From Apostichopus japonicus (lineage: Eukaryota > Echinodermata > Holothuroidea > Aspidochirotida > Stichopodidae), in contig NC_092563.1 in the NCBI RefSeq assembly GCF_037975245.1, forward strand, positions 30,345,960-30,409,959: 64,000 bases of DNA. The letters are read 5' to 3'. Numbering within the stretch: the stretch's first letter is position 1; every line of letters starts with the position of its first letter. The position numbers and the translations under genes are program-made. The notes beneath the pieces were generated by a model that ran no database searches, was not told the DNA's origin, and saw nothing but the letters and a program-made list of their open reading frames with translations. Of this stretch, positions 33,001-38,362 are shown piece after piece.

Positions 33001-35840
33001 CGGCACGCCGATCAATGCACTACAAAGATATTCTTGTTTTAGGAGAAAATGTTGTCTTGCCCCGACAATCAGCCGACCAGCTTGATATCTACCGGGTTGC
33101 CAGTCGAGTATTGGATGAGCTCGTCAGTCCTATGCGAGATGTCAGCCTGGACGAACAAGAATTTTCCTGCTTAAAAGCTATCGTATTCTTTGATCCCGGT
33201 TAGTAATGTAAACAAGAACAAATAATACAGCAGACACCCATCTTGCAGAATAGACTTTATGTAGTTTAATTTGAGCCAATTTTCTCTGCTCCATTAATTC
33301 TTGTAAAAGTTTAGTAATAGCATGATCTTAAGTTACTTTTCAAATTGGTATTCTCCCCCCAAATGTTTGTTTACATTGTACATTTGGTTAAACAGTAAAC
33401 ATTTTCTTGATAAATACTTATAAACTGTATTTACAATGGATTACCACAGTGTAAATTTTGTGGCATGGAAATGTGATAAACACAGAGAGCTTCACTACAG
33501 CATAGAACAACAAGTTTTGGTTGTCATAAGATTATTGATGAACTACAAGATTTTCAAACAATGGATGAAACAGCCGATCACTTGATGAATGGATGTAATG
33601 GATCATGCAAGCAAGCAATCGATCAATCAATCACAACTTCACCTCTCCTTACTCTGTAGATGCCAAAGGCCTGAGTGATCCAAACAAGATCAAGGGACTT
33701 CGTTATCAGGTACAGACACACCTGGAGGACTACATCAACGACAGACAGTACGAATCGAGAGGACGCTTTGGAGAAATATTGCTTCTGCTGCCGCCTCTGC
33801 AGAGCATCACATGGCAGATGATCGAGCAAATCCAGTTTGCTAGATTGTTTGGAGTTGCAAAAGTGGACAATCTACTTCAAGAAATGTTATTGGGAGGTAT
33901 GGCATCAGTGTTCATCATCATAAAATAACTTATCATATTGAAACATACATTTCTTTTTGAAGTGCACAGTTAGGGACAGTGATGCAAGGGTGAGGGGCTG
34001 GAACTTGGACCATGCCCCTAGTTATTTTCACAGCTAGGATCTTCATGTGGTAGCAATCTCAGCATCACTGTACATAGGTGTTACTCCACCCCCCCTCTCC
34101 CCTCCCTCCATAGTGTAGTCGAGTTAAAATAAAAACTATACCCTACTCAGTTATATCTCAGGAACGGAACCTGGGATGCTCTAGCAGCTACAAATCAAAT
34201 TAGAAACCTGAACCCTGGGATCAGGATATTTGTCTGTCAAAAATTGTTAAATGGAGAGCAAACTTTACAAGATTTGAAAAATGTTAATTTGACTGTGAAG
34301 CATTACCTACATGAATACTTCTTAACACTGACTAACAACATTGATGGGACTATAGCGATGTACTTGCTTAATCCAAAATTTGTTACGGTTAAAGTGTGTG
34401 ACTTTGAGGCTAGTTTCAGTAAAGCAAACTCCTCTACTTCAGGCTGCATATGTTAAAATCGCTGCTCTTTGTGTAACTCTGACCAAACTATGGAACAAAT
34501 AGGATTCTCTGTCAAGCTCGTTAGGAGAGTTAATCACTCAGCTACTACTTACTATCATAAGTAGTAGTATTATTAGCAGGAAATTCTGTGTCCCACAAAT
34601 TTCATGTTTTATGGATATGTACATAAGTACATACATTTAGCTGCTCCTCATTATCTAGTTGTATATGCCAGTACAGAAATTCAATATAATGTTTCTTATT
34701 TTTTTCAAATTGCTTGCACAGTTTCATCTTTTTTTCCTGGGTGTGAAATTTGTTAAATAAAGAAACAGCTCATGTTTACAGGTAACTTATGATTTTTGTG
34801 AACTGTCAAGTGTGGTGCAACAACATTTTGGGCAAGTTGAACTTAAAATTGATCCACCTTTATGGAAAAGATAATTTTTCAAATCATGATTTGAATACTT
34901 GAATGTTTTTGTTGTTGTCTTTTACTCTATCAGGAGCTGTTGCTGATGTCCAACATCAAGTTCCACAGTATGTTGGAAATGGAGTTCCTAGAGAGTCTCC
35001 TTTGATTAATGGCCACCTGTCTCACCAGAATACCCCCAGTAGTATGACTGCACCCCCATCCAGCGCTAATCCACACCTCACAACATCTGTAGTCGCAGGG
35101 GCATCTGCAGCGTCTAGTGCCAGTAAGTTTACAGAGTCCTTTAATTAATGGCCACCTGTCTCACCAGAATACCCCCAGTAGTATGACTGCACCCCCATCC
35201 AGCTCTAATCCACACCTCACAAAGTCTGTAGTCGCAGGGGCATCAGCAGCTTCTAGTGCCAGTAAGTTAAAAGTCATCAGAGTTGACTGGGCCCCAAAGT
35301 TGTAGGATGTTAAAACTTGCTAACAGTTTTCAAAGGCACTTTCCGTGAGGTTTGGACTCTTCCGAGTTCTCAACAAATGTTTGTATTATAAAGTGATTAG
35401 GGTAATTGGTAGTATTAAAATATATTAACTGTCTCAGTTTCAGCATTGCTGTTAAAGGGTAATTGGTAGTATTAAAATATATTAACTGTCTCAGTTTCAG
35501 CATTGCTGTTATAGGGTAATTGGTAGTATTAAAAATGTTGGATCTCATACTTAATTTTCTGTCTACCTCTTGTACAGGGGCCTCGTTAGTTCACCCAGGC
35601 CATCAATCGGTTAGCCAGGACAGCTACAAGATACTTCGCCAAGTAACTCAACAGTCACAAGCTGTCCCTACTCAAGGCCCAGCTGCCCCAGCTGCAAGGT
35701 CCATCCCGGTGGCCCAGGCTGCTGCCCCAGTAGCACCCACCATACCGGCCACTGTTCCATCTAGCGTGCCCATCCATGTACCAAAACAGGAACAGAGTCC
35801 ACAAGCTCCCACTGCCAGTATTAAAGAGGAAGCGGCCTAA
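4656..35840 (+). CDS. HNF4: HNF4, hepatocyte nuclear factor 4 nuclear receptor (eight coding exons)
   Basis: Coding exons are 4656-4776, 26732-26962, 29018-29145, 29904-30056, 32955-33198, 33660-33896, 34934-35122 and 35578-35840. They join to 1566 nt (521 residues plus TAA), every junction is GT-AG, and phase agrees throughout. The order is a short N-terminal A/B region (1-48), a two-zinc-finger DNA-binding domain (about 49-114) with the HNF4 P-box CDGCK, a hinge (about 118-160), a ligand-binding domain (about 161-372) ending in the AF-2 helix LLQEMLLGG, and a Ser/Pro/Ala-rich F domain. The family consists of homodimeric nuclear factors on DR1-type elements, controlling endoderm, gut and lipid-metabolism genes. 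Landmarks include [43 protein letters not shown] and [16 protein letters not shown]. The first exon follows a splice acceptor, so extra N-terminal codons may exist upstream. The vertebrate paralogues cannot be told apart here, so this is taken as the single invertebrate HNF4. Confidence 0.95.
5695..5733 (+). repeat. Short motif resembling Penelope-element flanks
   Basis: Contains GAAGAAG, a small self-complementary GATCGGATC and then CGAAACATCGGG. Many invertebrate genomes carry dispersed GAAGAAG-stem-CGAAACGTCGG sequences near Penelope-like or other retroelements, as I recall. No protein-coding part of such an element is visible nearby. It is a recognition by pattern only. Confidence 0.25.
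5891..5944 (+). repeat. G-rich tract with G-quadruplex potential
   Basis: Eight or more runs of three to five G are separated by one to three bases on the + strand, in the sense strand of HNF4 intron 1. The spacing satisfies the usual four-run quadruplex rule. No gene feature lies inside it. Confidence 0.55.
6474..6540. repeat. TA/CA dinucleotide microsatellite
   Basis: Alternating TA runs on both sides of a short ACACACA core, about 65 bases of simple sequence in HNF4 intron 1. Confidence 0.8.
6925..7090. repeat. Dispersed repeat fragment with GCGC/TATATA motif
   Basis: An AATAATAAT run is followed by TATTTATATAGCGCATTATA and, 25 bases later, GCGCTTTACAAGT. The same elements appear in reverse at 16780-16850 (AAAGCGCCTTGAG, then GGCGCTATATAAG and ATTATTATTA). 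This is a family often seen in marine invertebrate genomes. It looks like the end of a short non-autonomous element, but its borders cannot be set. Confidence 0.4.
7867..8739. repeat. 16-bp minisatellite array (about 54 units)
   Basis: The unit is CACAACTTTACAGAAA. Variant units (TTTAGAG, TTAAGAG, TTTTACAG, GAAATAC) recur in the same order at 8050, 8306, 8484 and 8612. The spacings are multiples of 16, so larger blocks were duplicated in turn. It lies in HNF4 intron 1. An open frame across part of it is a chance product of the repeat. Confidence 0.95.
14979..15133. repeat. TA microsatellite with scattered TTTA interruptions
   Basis: Roughly 130 bases of almost pure alternating T and A, then a second short TATA run at 15113-15133. 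The Ile/Tyr-rich open frame on the + strand is an artefact of the repeat. Confidence 0.9.
16085..16160. repeat. AT-rich ATAACTAT repeat and palindrome
   Basis: Several copies of ATATAACTAT run into a TA stretch and then into the reverse complement ATAGTTATAT. The whole can fold back on itself as an AT hairpin of about 70 bases. Confidence 0.75.
16775..16856. repeat. Dispersed GCGC/TATATAA repeat fragment
   Basis: TTTGTAAAGCGCCTTGAG, then TTTGGCGCTATATAAG and a short ATTATTATTA tail. It is the reverse-oriented counterpart of the fragment at 6925-7090 and probably belongs to the same short interspersed family. Confidence 0.45.
17095..18180. repeat. 38-bp minisatellite array (about 28 units)
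   Basis: Units contain TAGTGTGGATGTACAGTACA followed by TAGGGTTTATGTGTCTGA. Most copies differ at only one to three sites (TCTGAT, ACTGAT, TCTTTT, GGCTTA). An AACATAAGG variant appears in two adjacent copies and CTGTAC variants in two near the end, which points to local duplication of neighbouring units. It lies in HNF4 intron 1. Confidence 0.95.
19437..19835. repeat. About 62-bp minisatellite (6-7 units)
   Basis: Each unit holds AAGATCCTGAATAGCACA, AGGAGAAGGTGGATGATG and ATAGTGGAGTGGG. Copies differ by small indels, for example AAGATCATCC in place of AAGATCC. It lies in HNF4 intron 1. Confidence 0.85.
19836..21351. other. Intronic sequence without recognised features
   Basis: AT-rich intron between the minisatellite and the L1 insertion. 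No exon, repeat family or RNA gene was recognised here. A CTGATGAG-GAAA string at 20622 was considered as a ribozyme core and dropped. Confidence 0.5.
21352..21364 (+). repeat. Left target-site duplication of the L1 insertion
   Basis: AGCATGGTTAATG is repeated exactly at 26336-26348, directly after the poly(A)-like tail. Thirteen identical bases on both sides mark the insertion and imply it is fairly young. Confidence 0.9.
21376..21386 (+). promoter_or_regulatory. YY1-like site at the L1 5' end
   Basis: CAAAATGGCGG matches the core of the YY1 site (AANATGGCGG) and begins about 12 bases after the left target-site duplication. Human L1 carries a functional YY1 site at almost the same distance from its 5' end, where it helps place the transcription start. 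Function here is inferred from sequence and position only. Confidence 0.5.
21513..22280 (+). CDS. L1 ORF1 RNA-binding protein (255 aa)
   Basis: The N-terminus is basic and disordered (1-30), followed by an acidic stretch and a heptad-like helical region (about 50-115, [17 protein letters not shown] and [14 protein letters not shown]) likely to form a coiled coil. Then comes a segment (about 127-200) with LRIVGYP and RPILVRL, as in the L1 RRM, and a C-terminal part with LRKQRTSL and [16 protein letters not shown], as in the L1 ORF1 C-terminal domain. In L1 elements this protein forms trimers that coat the element RNA and act as nucleic-acid chaperones. The frame is intact. The first ATG is used, and further ATGs at codons 13 and beyond are possible. 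Confidence 0.85.
   Translation: MSPSSRTRRATKMAKNKNQQTTPSQRTLDFVRRDSLYNSSDEDHNQEQVDDLGKSIKESMHRIKEDLNRIDRDFNRALALITTRVEVLETKDAETQRHISALETKVCNFEKSNENLLAAVNKPERFSQKCNLRIVGYPHSEGEDCVAISKGVFCTVSLQDAEVLRAHRDGASRPNQQRPILVRLSTFQDKLTILRKQRTSLIDKEYFITDDLTHADLLEKRKWSDRVSKLYLEGIKLRFLSGQWRDQNGKPFNFS
22556..25693 (+). CDS. L1 ORF2 endonuclease-reverse transcriptase (1045 aa, frameshifted at its end)
   Basis: The APE-like endonuclease covers about residues 1-235: FNARGLR, LQETHS with the metal-binding Glu39, RLDFF and the SDHSS motif at 227-231. The usual GGDFN motif reads GGHFN, with His141 (codon CAT at 22976) in place of a catalytic Asp. The reverse transcriptase follows from about 450: [26 protein letters not shown], motif A LDFEKAFD (Asp595), [13 protein letters not shown] and YADDT (Asp697, Asp698). 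These carry out target-primed reverse transcription. The frame stops at 25691-25693, and the remaining C-terminal region continues in a second frame. The shift fits a one-base loss or two-base gain near 25650-25690. Confidence 0.9.
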   Translation: MITVKFVSFNARGLRNYMNRRKLFIYLRNRRFDVILLQETHSVPCDVNSWSKEWGGNLFLSHGDNNSKGVGLFFNPKLNITIIRSRVDENGRYIIIDLYIYDQIYTVINVYGPNKDDPFFFSNIAQHLTAFDCTSIIWGGHFNFVGNLTHDKFGGLQRTNFNARQIMLQIAENLDLVDVWRDRNPNARLFSWHSSDNSIHCRLDFFWCSRHIVQTVSAADIVSIFRSDHSSVTLTINCKIEPRGRGYWKFNVSLLEELCYSDSIIDIINRTASCDSSLNDSLLWEAVKVNIRSFSMRYSSIRAKERNRYEYYLVNEIARLESLITLCPSERLNSTLADLRNNLDMLYDYKFQGMVIRSRARWCEYGEKNSQYFLNLERSNKLNNNISQLRNEDGHIVSNCQDILSEAVSFYRKLYTKCPNISPVSFFDDVCTNHKSLTDDQSYLCEGLFTINECKEAIGSMHKNKTPGSDGLSVEFYVHFWDILGNFVVNSLNFAFSCIHLADEQGRAIISLIPKPSEDLQYLKNWRPIAILNTDYKIGAKCLATRIKRVLNYIISDEQTGFLKGRFIGENIRLVLDLIDHCNSNNISGTLLFLDFEKAFDCLDWEFLYQSLKFFNFGPNFIRWVRPYYGNVTSCVINNGHLSQYFSISRGVRQGCPLSPYLFILCSEFLTFMVKTSCRIKGISINNSEIRISQYADDTVLFLDGSRASLVEVVNILNNSSAASGLKVNFSKSFFFPLGALVSRVPWYFHEFGFNVNLGPVKYLGVTFTTKNEDFFSLNYLPKLSRLKQLLGMWSKRDLTPTGKITIIKSLAISQLVFLFSVLANPLSFIKEVNKILYNFIWNNKPYKIKRSTLINKKVNGGFDMIDIESFIKSLNCSWVKWYLAPPRGNWKIFFDLYLKQFGGAFLFKCNFNKEAVSCISNIFCREVCEAWAEFNFYHPDSNYGNEIILNNSHILVNNKVIFQYNLLNHRTIHVKDFIKNDGSLIPYNTFQAKKYITNFPFTSYFGIIHAIPSYWRGYHDSVLLPMSENNFNMCMRTHKTFIIS
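25681..26256 (+). pseudogene. C-terminal part of L1 ORF2 in a shifted frame
   Basis: The frame is open upstream of the ATG at 25726 and overlaps the end of the main ORF2 frame, so this is the rest of ORF2 rather than a separate gene. It holds FLHRILGIN and a CX2CX8HX4C motif (CSFCK to IHLFYNC), close to the Cys/His motif at the C-terminus of L1 ORF2. The two parts together come to about 1,230 residues, near the family norm. It ends with TAA-type termination at 26254-26256, shortly before the AATAAA signal. Confidence 0.8.
26336..26348 (+). repeat. Right target-site duplication of the L1 insertion
   Basis: AGCATGGTTAATG immediately follows the A-rich tail and is identical to 21352-21364. Confidence 0.9.
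26732..26962 (+). CDS. HNF4: HNF4 coding exon 2 (complete DNA-binding domain)
   Basis: Encodes residues 41-117. Zinc finger 1 uses the Cys of CAIC and CDGC (49, 52, 66, 69), and its P-box CDGCK at 66-70 is typical of HNF4. Zinc finger 2 uses CRFQRGC and CRYC. The C-terminal extension [13 protein letters not shown] follows. Both fingers are in one exon. The acceptor is TTGCCCAG at 26724-26731 and the donor GAAG|GTCAGT. The L1 A-tail ends only about 380 bases upstream. Confidence 0.97.
26963..29017 (+). other. HNF4: HNF4 intron 2
   Basis: A 2.05 kb intron. About 1.2 kb of it is a 26-bp minisatellite (27400-28612). The rest is AT-rich with no recognised feature. The acceptor TATCACCAG is preceded by a T-rich tract. 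Confidence 0.85.
27400..28612. repeat. 26-bp minisatellite array (about 46 units)
   Basis: The unit consists of GGGACAGTGGGGGTCAAG followed by ACTATATA. Variants are mostly single changes (GGGATC, GGGTAC, CTATACAGG). A multi-unit block around 27900-27960 recurs at about 28280-28340 (GGGATC, then CTATACAGGGACATTGGG), showing that several units were duplicated together. The strand has strong G/C asymmetry, with G runs on the HNF4 sense strand. Confidence 0.95.
29018..29145 (+). CDS. HNF4: HNF4 coding exon 3 (hinge)
   Basis: Encodes residues 118-160, starting [17 protein letters not shown], the conserved HNF4 segment right after the DNA-binding domain, followed by a less conserved [16 protein letters not shown] at the start completes the split Ala codon of AVQN. 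The donor is GGCAT|GTAAGT and ends in phase 0. Confidence 0.95.
29146..29903 (+). other. HNF4: HNF4 intron 3, no features
   Basis: 758 bases of unique AT-rich sequence. No repeat family or exon was recognised. The acceptor is CTTTGCAG. Confidence 0.85.
29904..30056 (+). CDS. HNF4: HNF4 coding exon 4 (start of ligand-binding domain)
   Basis: Encodes residues 161-211: [20 protein letters not shown], then [15 protein letters not shown], matching helices 1-4 of the HNF4 ligand-binding domain and the nuclear-receptor signature region. It has 51 codons with both ends in phase 0. The acceptor is TTTGCAG and the donor CAA|GTAAGT. Confidence 0.96.
30057..32954 (+). other. HNF4: HNF4 intron 4, no gene
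   Basis: 2.9 kb of AT-rich sequence with C-rich runs at 31334-31350 and 32836-32862. The short ORFs have no recognisable content. No transposon was identified. Confidence 0.7.
32955..33198 (+). CDS. HNF4: HNF4 coding exon 5 (ligand-binding domain)
   Basis: Encodes residues 212-292 plus one base: [20 protein letters not shown] and the segment ending LKAIVFFDP. This is the middle of the ligand-binding domain, around the fatty-acid pocket and helices 5-9. The acceptor is CATTCAG and the donor CCCG|GTTAGT. The trailing G makes the Asp of [12 protein letters not shown] with the next exon. Confidence 0.96.
33199..33659 (+). other. HNF4: HNF4 intron 5, no features
   Basis: 461 bases of AT-rich sequence without recognised repeats. 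It ends in ACTCTGTAG. Confidence 0.85.
33660..33896 (+). CDS. HNF4: HNF4 coding exon 6 (dimer face and AF-2 helix)
   Basis: Encodes residues 293-371 plus one base: [50 protein letters not shown] and the AF-2 helix NLLQEMLLG. These form the dimer interface and coactivator-binding helix of the ligand-binding domain. The donor is GGAG|GTATGG. Confidence 0.97.
33897..34933 (+). other. HNF4: HNF4 intron 6, no gene
   Basis: 1.04 kb of AT-rich sequence. The 70-codon open frame at 34244 has no family features and is not treated as a gene. The acceptor is CTATCAG. Confidence 0.8.
34934..35122 (+). CDS. HNF4: HNF4 coding exon 7 (F domain, first part)
   Basis: Encodes residues 372-434 plus one base: the last AF-2 Gly, then a Ser/Pro/Ala-rich stretch with [18 protein letters not shown]. 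The donor is GCCA|GTAAGT. The exon's 3' two-thirds, donor included, is duplicated directly downstream. If the first donor is skipped the frame reads SKFTESFN and stops at 35146-35148, so the first donor must be used for a full-length protein. Confidence 0.9.
34993..35270 (+). repeat. HNF4: Tandem duplication of HNF4 exon 7 end with its splice donor
   Basis: Copy 1 is 34993-35130 and copy 2 is 35132-35270, about 139 bases each and roughly 95% identical. Copy 2 lacks two bases (TC) near its start and has GCC/TCC-type and ACA/AAG-type changes. Both copies end in CTAGTGCCA|GTAAGTT. Copy 2 lacks a usable acceptor at a proper intron distance and is in a different frame from exon 7. Confidence 0.9.
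35400..35535. repeat. 57-bp tandem repeat beside the last HNF4 exon
   Basis: About 2.4 copies start at 35400, 35457 and 35514. Each opens with GGGTAATTGGTAGTATTAAA and includes CTGTCTCAGTTTCAGCATTG. The array ends about 40 bases before the exon 8 acceptor, so the last partial copy lies in the likely branch-point region. Confidence 0.9.
35578..35840 (+). CDS. HNF4: HNF4 coding exon 8 (F domain end and stop)
   Basis: Encodes residues 435-521 and the TAA stop: [14 protein letters not shown], a Pro/Ala-rich run ([18 protein letters not shown]) and the C-terminus [23 protein letters not shown], and an acidic K-x-E motif near the end, resemble the F domain of vertebrate HNF4. The acceptor is CTTGTACAG. 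The leading GG completes a split Arg codon. Confidence 0.93.
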
Positions 35841-36610
35841 ATCCAATGATGGAGCAGGTCAGGGCCAAACCATTTATTAGTAATAACTCCTTACATGGTA
35901 AGGTATGACCAACCATTTATTAGTAATAACTTACATGGTAAGGTATAACAACAGGCCATTTATTAGTAATAACTTGCATGGTAAGGTATAACAACAGGCA
36001 AGATTTATTGTACAAAATACTTTGACATTTAGGGTAAAAACCTGCATAACACACAATTACCAGAACCAATTGACTGTTCTCACATTATCACAGGGCAAGG
36101 TAATGCTATACCCAGAGATCTTATCCCTTGGGTCTGGATTAAACTAGGGGCTGGTGTGTTTAAATTAACCCTGACTGAAGGATCTTGTGGTTTAAACCTT
36201 GGATCTTACAGTTTATACTACAGTCGTGGGCAACTAATCACAGCTTTACAAAGATATTGCAGTGTAAGAATGAAAAGAAATCATTTTAGTTTGTTACCAT
36301 AGAAGTGTAGTTTGATAATTGGTCAAATTGGCTAGATTCCATTTATGCCATAGTGGATCAGTACACAGCTGCTTGACAGCTTGTAGCGTAGTAATCCTAT
36401 ACTTTTATTCCATTACCGAATATGTAATGAAAGAAAAAACAACAACAGAAAAGTATAGAACGTACAGCTAACAACTTTTTAGTTCAAAGGGTTTTGACAT
36501 GTGGTTTCGAATGCCTTGTTTTGTACACTTATCTTACATCAAGTTATCTTTTACAGTATTTAATTATTAAGATACATCCTGATTAAACATGGCTACAGAT
36601 AAATAAATAT
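35841..36610 (+). other. HNF4: Probable HNF4 3' untranslated region
   Basis: Sequence downstream of the stop. It includes a three-copy repeat (35868-35999) and a possible AATAAA poly(A) signal at 36602-36607. The transcript end is not proven. Confidence 0.4.
35868..35999. repeat. About 44-bp tandem repeat, three copies, in the HNF4 3' UTR
   Basis: Each copy has CCATTTATTAGTAATAACT and then CATGGTAAGGTAT. The copies differ by a CC insertion and a short AACAGG change. Every copy contains a GGTAAGG string, which resembles a splice donor but lies after the stop codon. Confidence 0.85.
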
Positions 36611-37367
36611 AGAAAAGTAAAGTTGTCAAGCCGAAAGTGTTTTACTTATTTTTTAGATTTATAAATATGCTAGGCCAGCAGATCTGCATCACTTTAAAAG
36701 AGAAAAATAATCAAATGATTTATCAATGCTAGTTCTTCACATTAGGTGCTCATGTGCAAAAGACGCTTTCCAATTTGTAGTACCATTCAAAAGTGTGTCG
36801 GAAAACTTTGAAGCATGAACACAGCATGTGGTGTTATGTAATGGTGCAAGCACTTTGTGAATTGTATGGTGTAGCATTTATGTTTACTGAGGTGTACTGA
36901 GGTGTTTACAGACTCCTTGTGAGTCCATAGACATACTTGTATACTAACATACCACCCATTTGGATTTGTACTCAAACTGATACTTGATGGTGTAGTTGGC
37001 AAAGTTTTGAAAAACTAACATAGATAATCTATGGAGTTTTTGCAACCATGCTTAGAGCCTTGGACTCATACTTATTCTCATATGAAAGGCAGACATTCTT
37101 TAAACTGTAATCATTGTACTCATGCTGTTGTGCTCATGCTGTTGTATTCATACTGTTGTAATTGTGCTGTTGTACTGGTACAAAAAGTCTGGGAGTTAGT
37201 GCTCCATCATTTTCAGCCAGGTTATAATTTAGTCATGATAAAATAGACAATGCTAAATTCAAAATATATCAAGATACATTTTGGAACAAGTTGTGCCAGA
37301 TTTTAGTTAATGAAATTGACTGAAATATATATGCAGATATGTATAGTAGGTATTCATGCAAATATTT

Positions 37368-37745
37368 TCCACTGCCAATTTAGGTCTGAATTTTAAATCT
37401 ATAAATGGTCTTACCATTATTCTTTCTTTTCAACTGCCAATGTTGAACTGAATTTAAATCTATTAATGGTCTTAAATGTTATTCCTTCTTTTCAACTGCC
37501 AGTGTTCGTCTGAATTTAAATCTATAAATGATCTTACCATTATTCTTTCTTTTCAACTGCCAATGTTGAACTGAATTTAAATCTATTAATGGTCTTAAAT
37601 GTTATTCCTTCTTTTCAACTGCCAGTGTTCGTCTGAATTTAAATCTATAAATGATCTTACCATTATTCTTTCTTTTCAACTGCCAATGTTCGTCAGATTT
37701 TAAATCTATAAATGGTCTTACTGTTAATCTTTCTTTACAAACTTT
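37368..37745. repeat. About 60-bp tandem repeat (six units, alternating types)
   Basis: Units contain TTTAAATCTATAAATGGTCT and TTCTTTCTTTTCAACTGCCA. Two unit types alternate (TTACCATTATTC versus TTAAATGTTATTCC), giving a 120-bp higher-order period. Confidence 0.85.
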
Positions 37746-38288
37746 AGACTGCCTTAAGCTTTTGCTATCTATCCTCCAACTTTGGTTTGGTTGGACATCT
37801 CTAGTTTTTCAGTTATTTTGTTCCAATATATTTTAGAACTTTGCCAGAAATGGTGAATCACAGCTAATCAATTTTTAATACCAGTTTGTTCAAAGACTGC
37901 CAGGTGAGGAACTGTTTAAACAGTTTTATAGCCGTACTAACATTGTTGACTGTAGCATATTAGCTCATAATATCATCAATTTAATTAAACATTTGTTTAA
38001 TTGATCAAGATAAATGAGCATATCCAAGAATATTGCAGTAGTTCTTGAATGTTGCCATGTTGAATGTGGGAGTGGGGGAGGGGGGGGGGGTAGAGCAGTG
38101 AAAATAGTGGATTCAGAGCTCTCTCTTTAACAACTACATTTGTCTTTGAATCCTACTCCTTTTCATTTCTGAGTTACATCCTAACATGGTGATTCTCAGT
38201 CAGAAATGTTGCTGCATTTATCTTGGAATCCCTAAATTCTAAGCTGTTTTGTGATCCACAGTTGAACAACATGTCAGGAATATACGGG

Positions 38289-38362
38289 CCTGTACTGGTA
38301 GCATATAAACAGTCATTTTAATTATATTCACCTGTACTGGTAGCATATACACAGTTATTTTA
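38289..38362. repeat. Short direct duplication (42-bp period)
   Basis: CCTGTACTGGTAGCATATA followed by ACAGT and ATTTTAA occurs twice, starting at 38289 and 38331. Confidence 0.75.

Noticed and set aside
34244-34456. 70-codon ORF in HNF4 intron 6
   Set aside because: No family motif, no splice frame agreement with HNF4 exons, and typical AT-rich chance composition.
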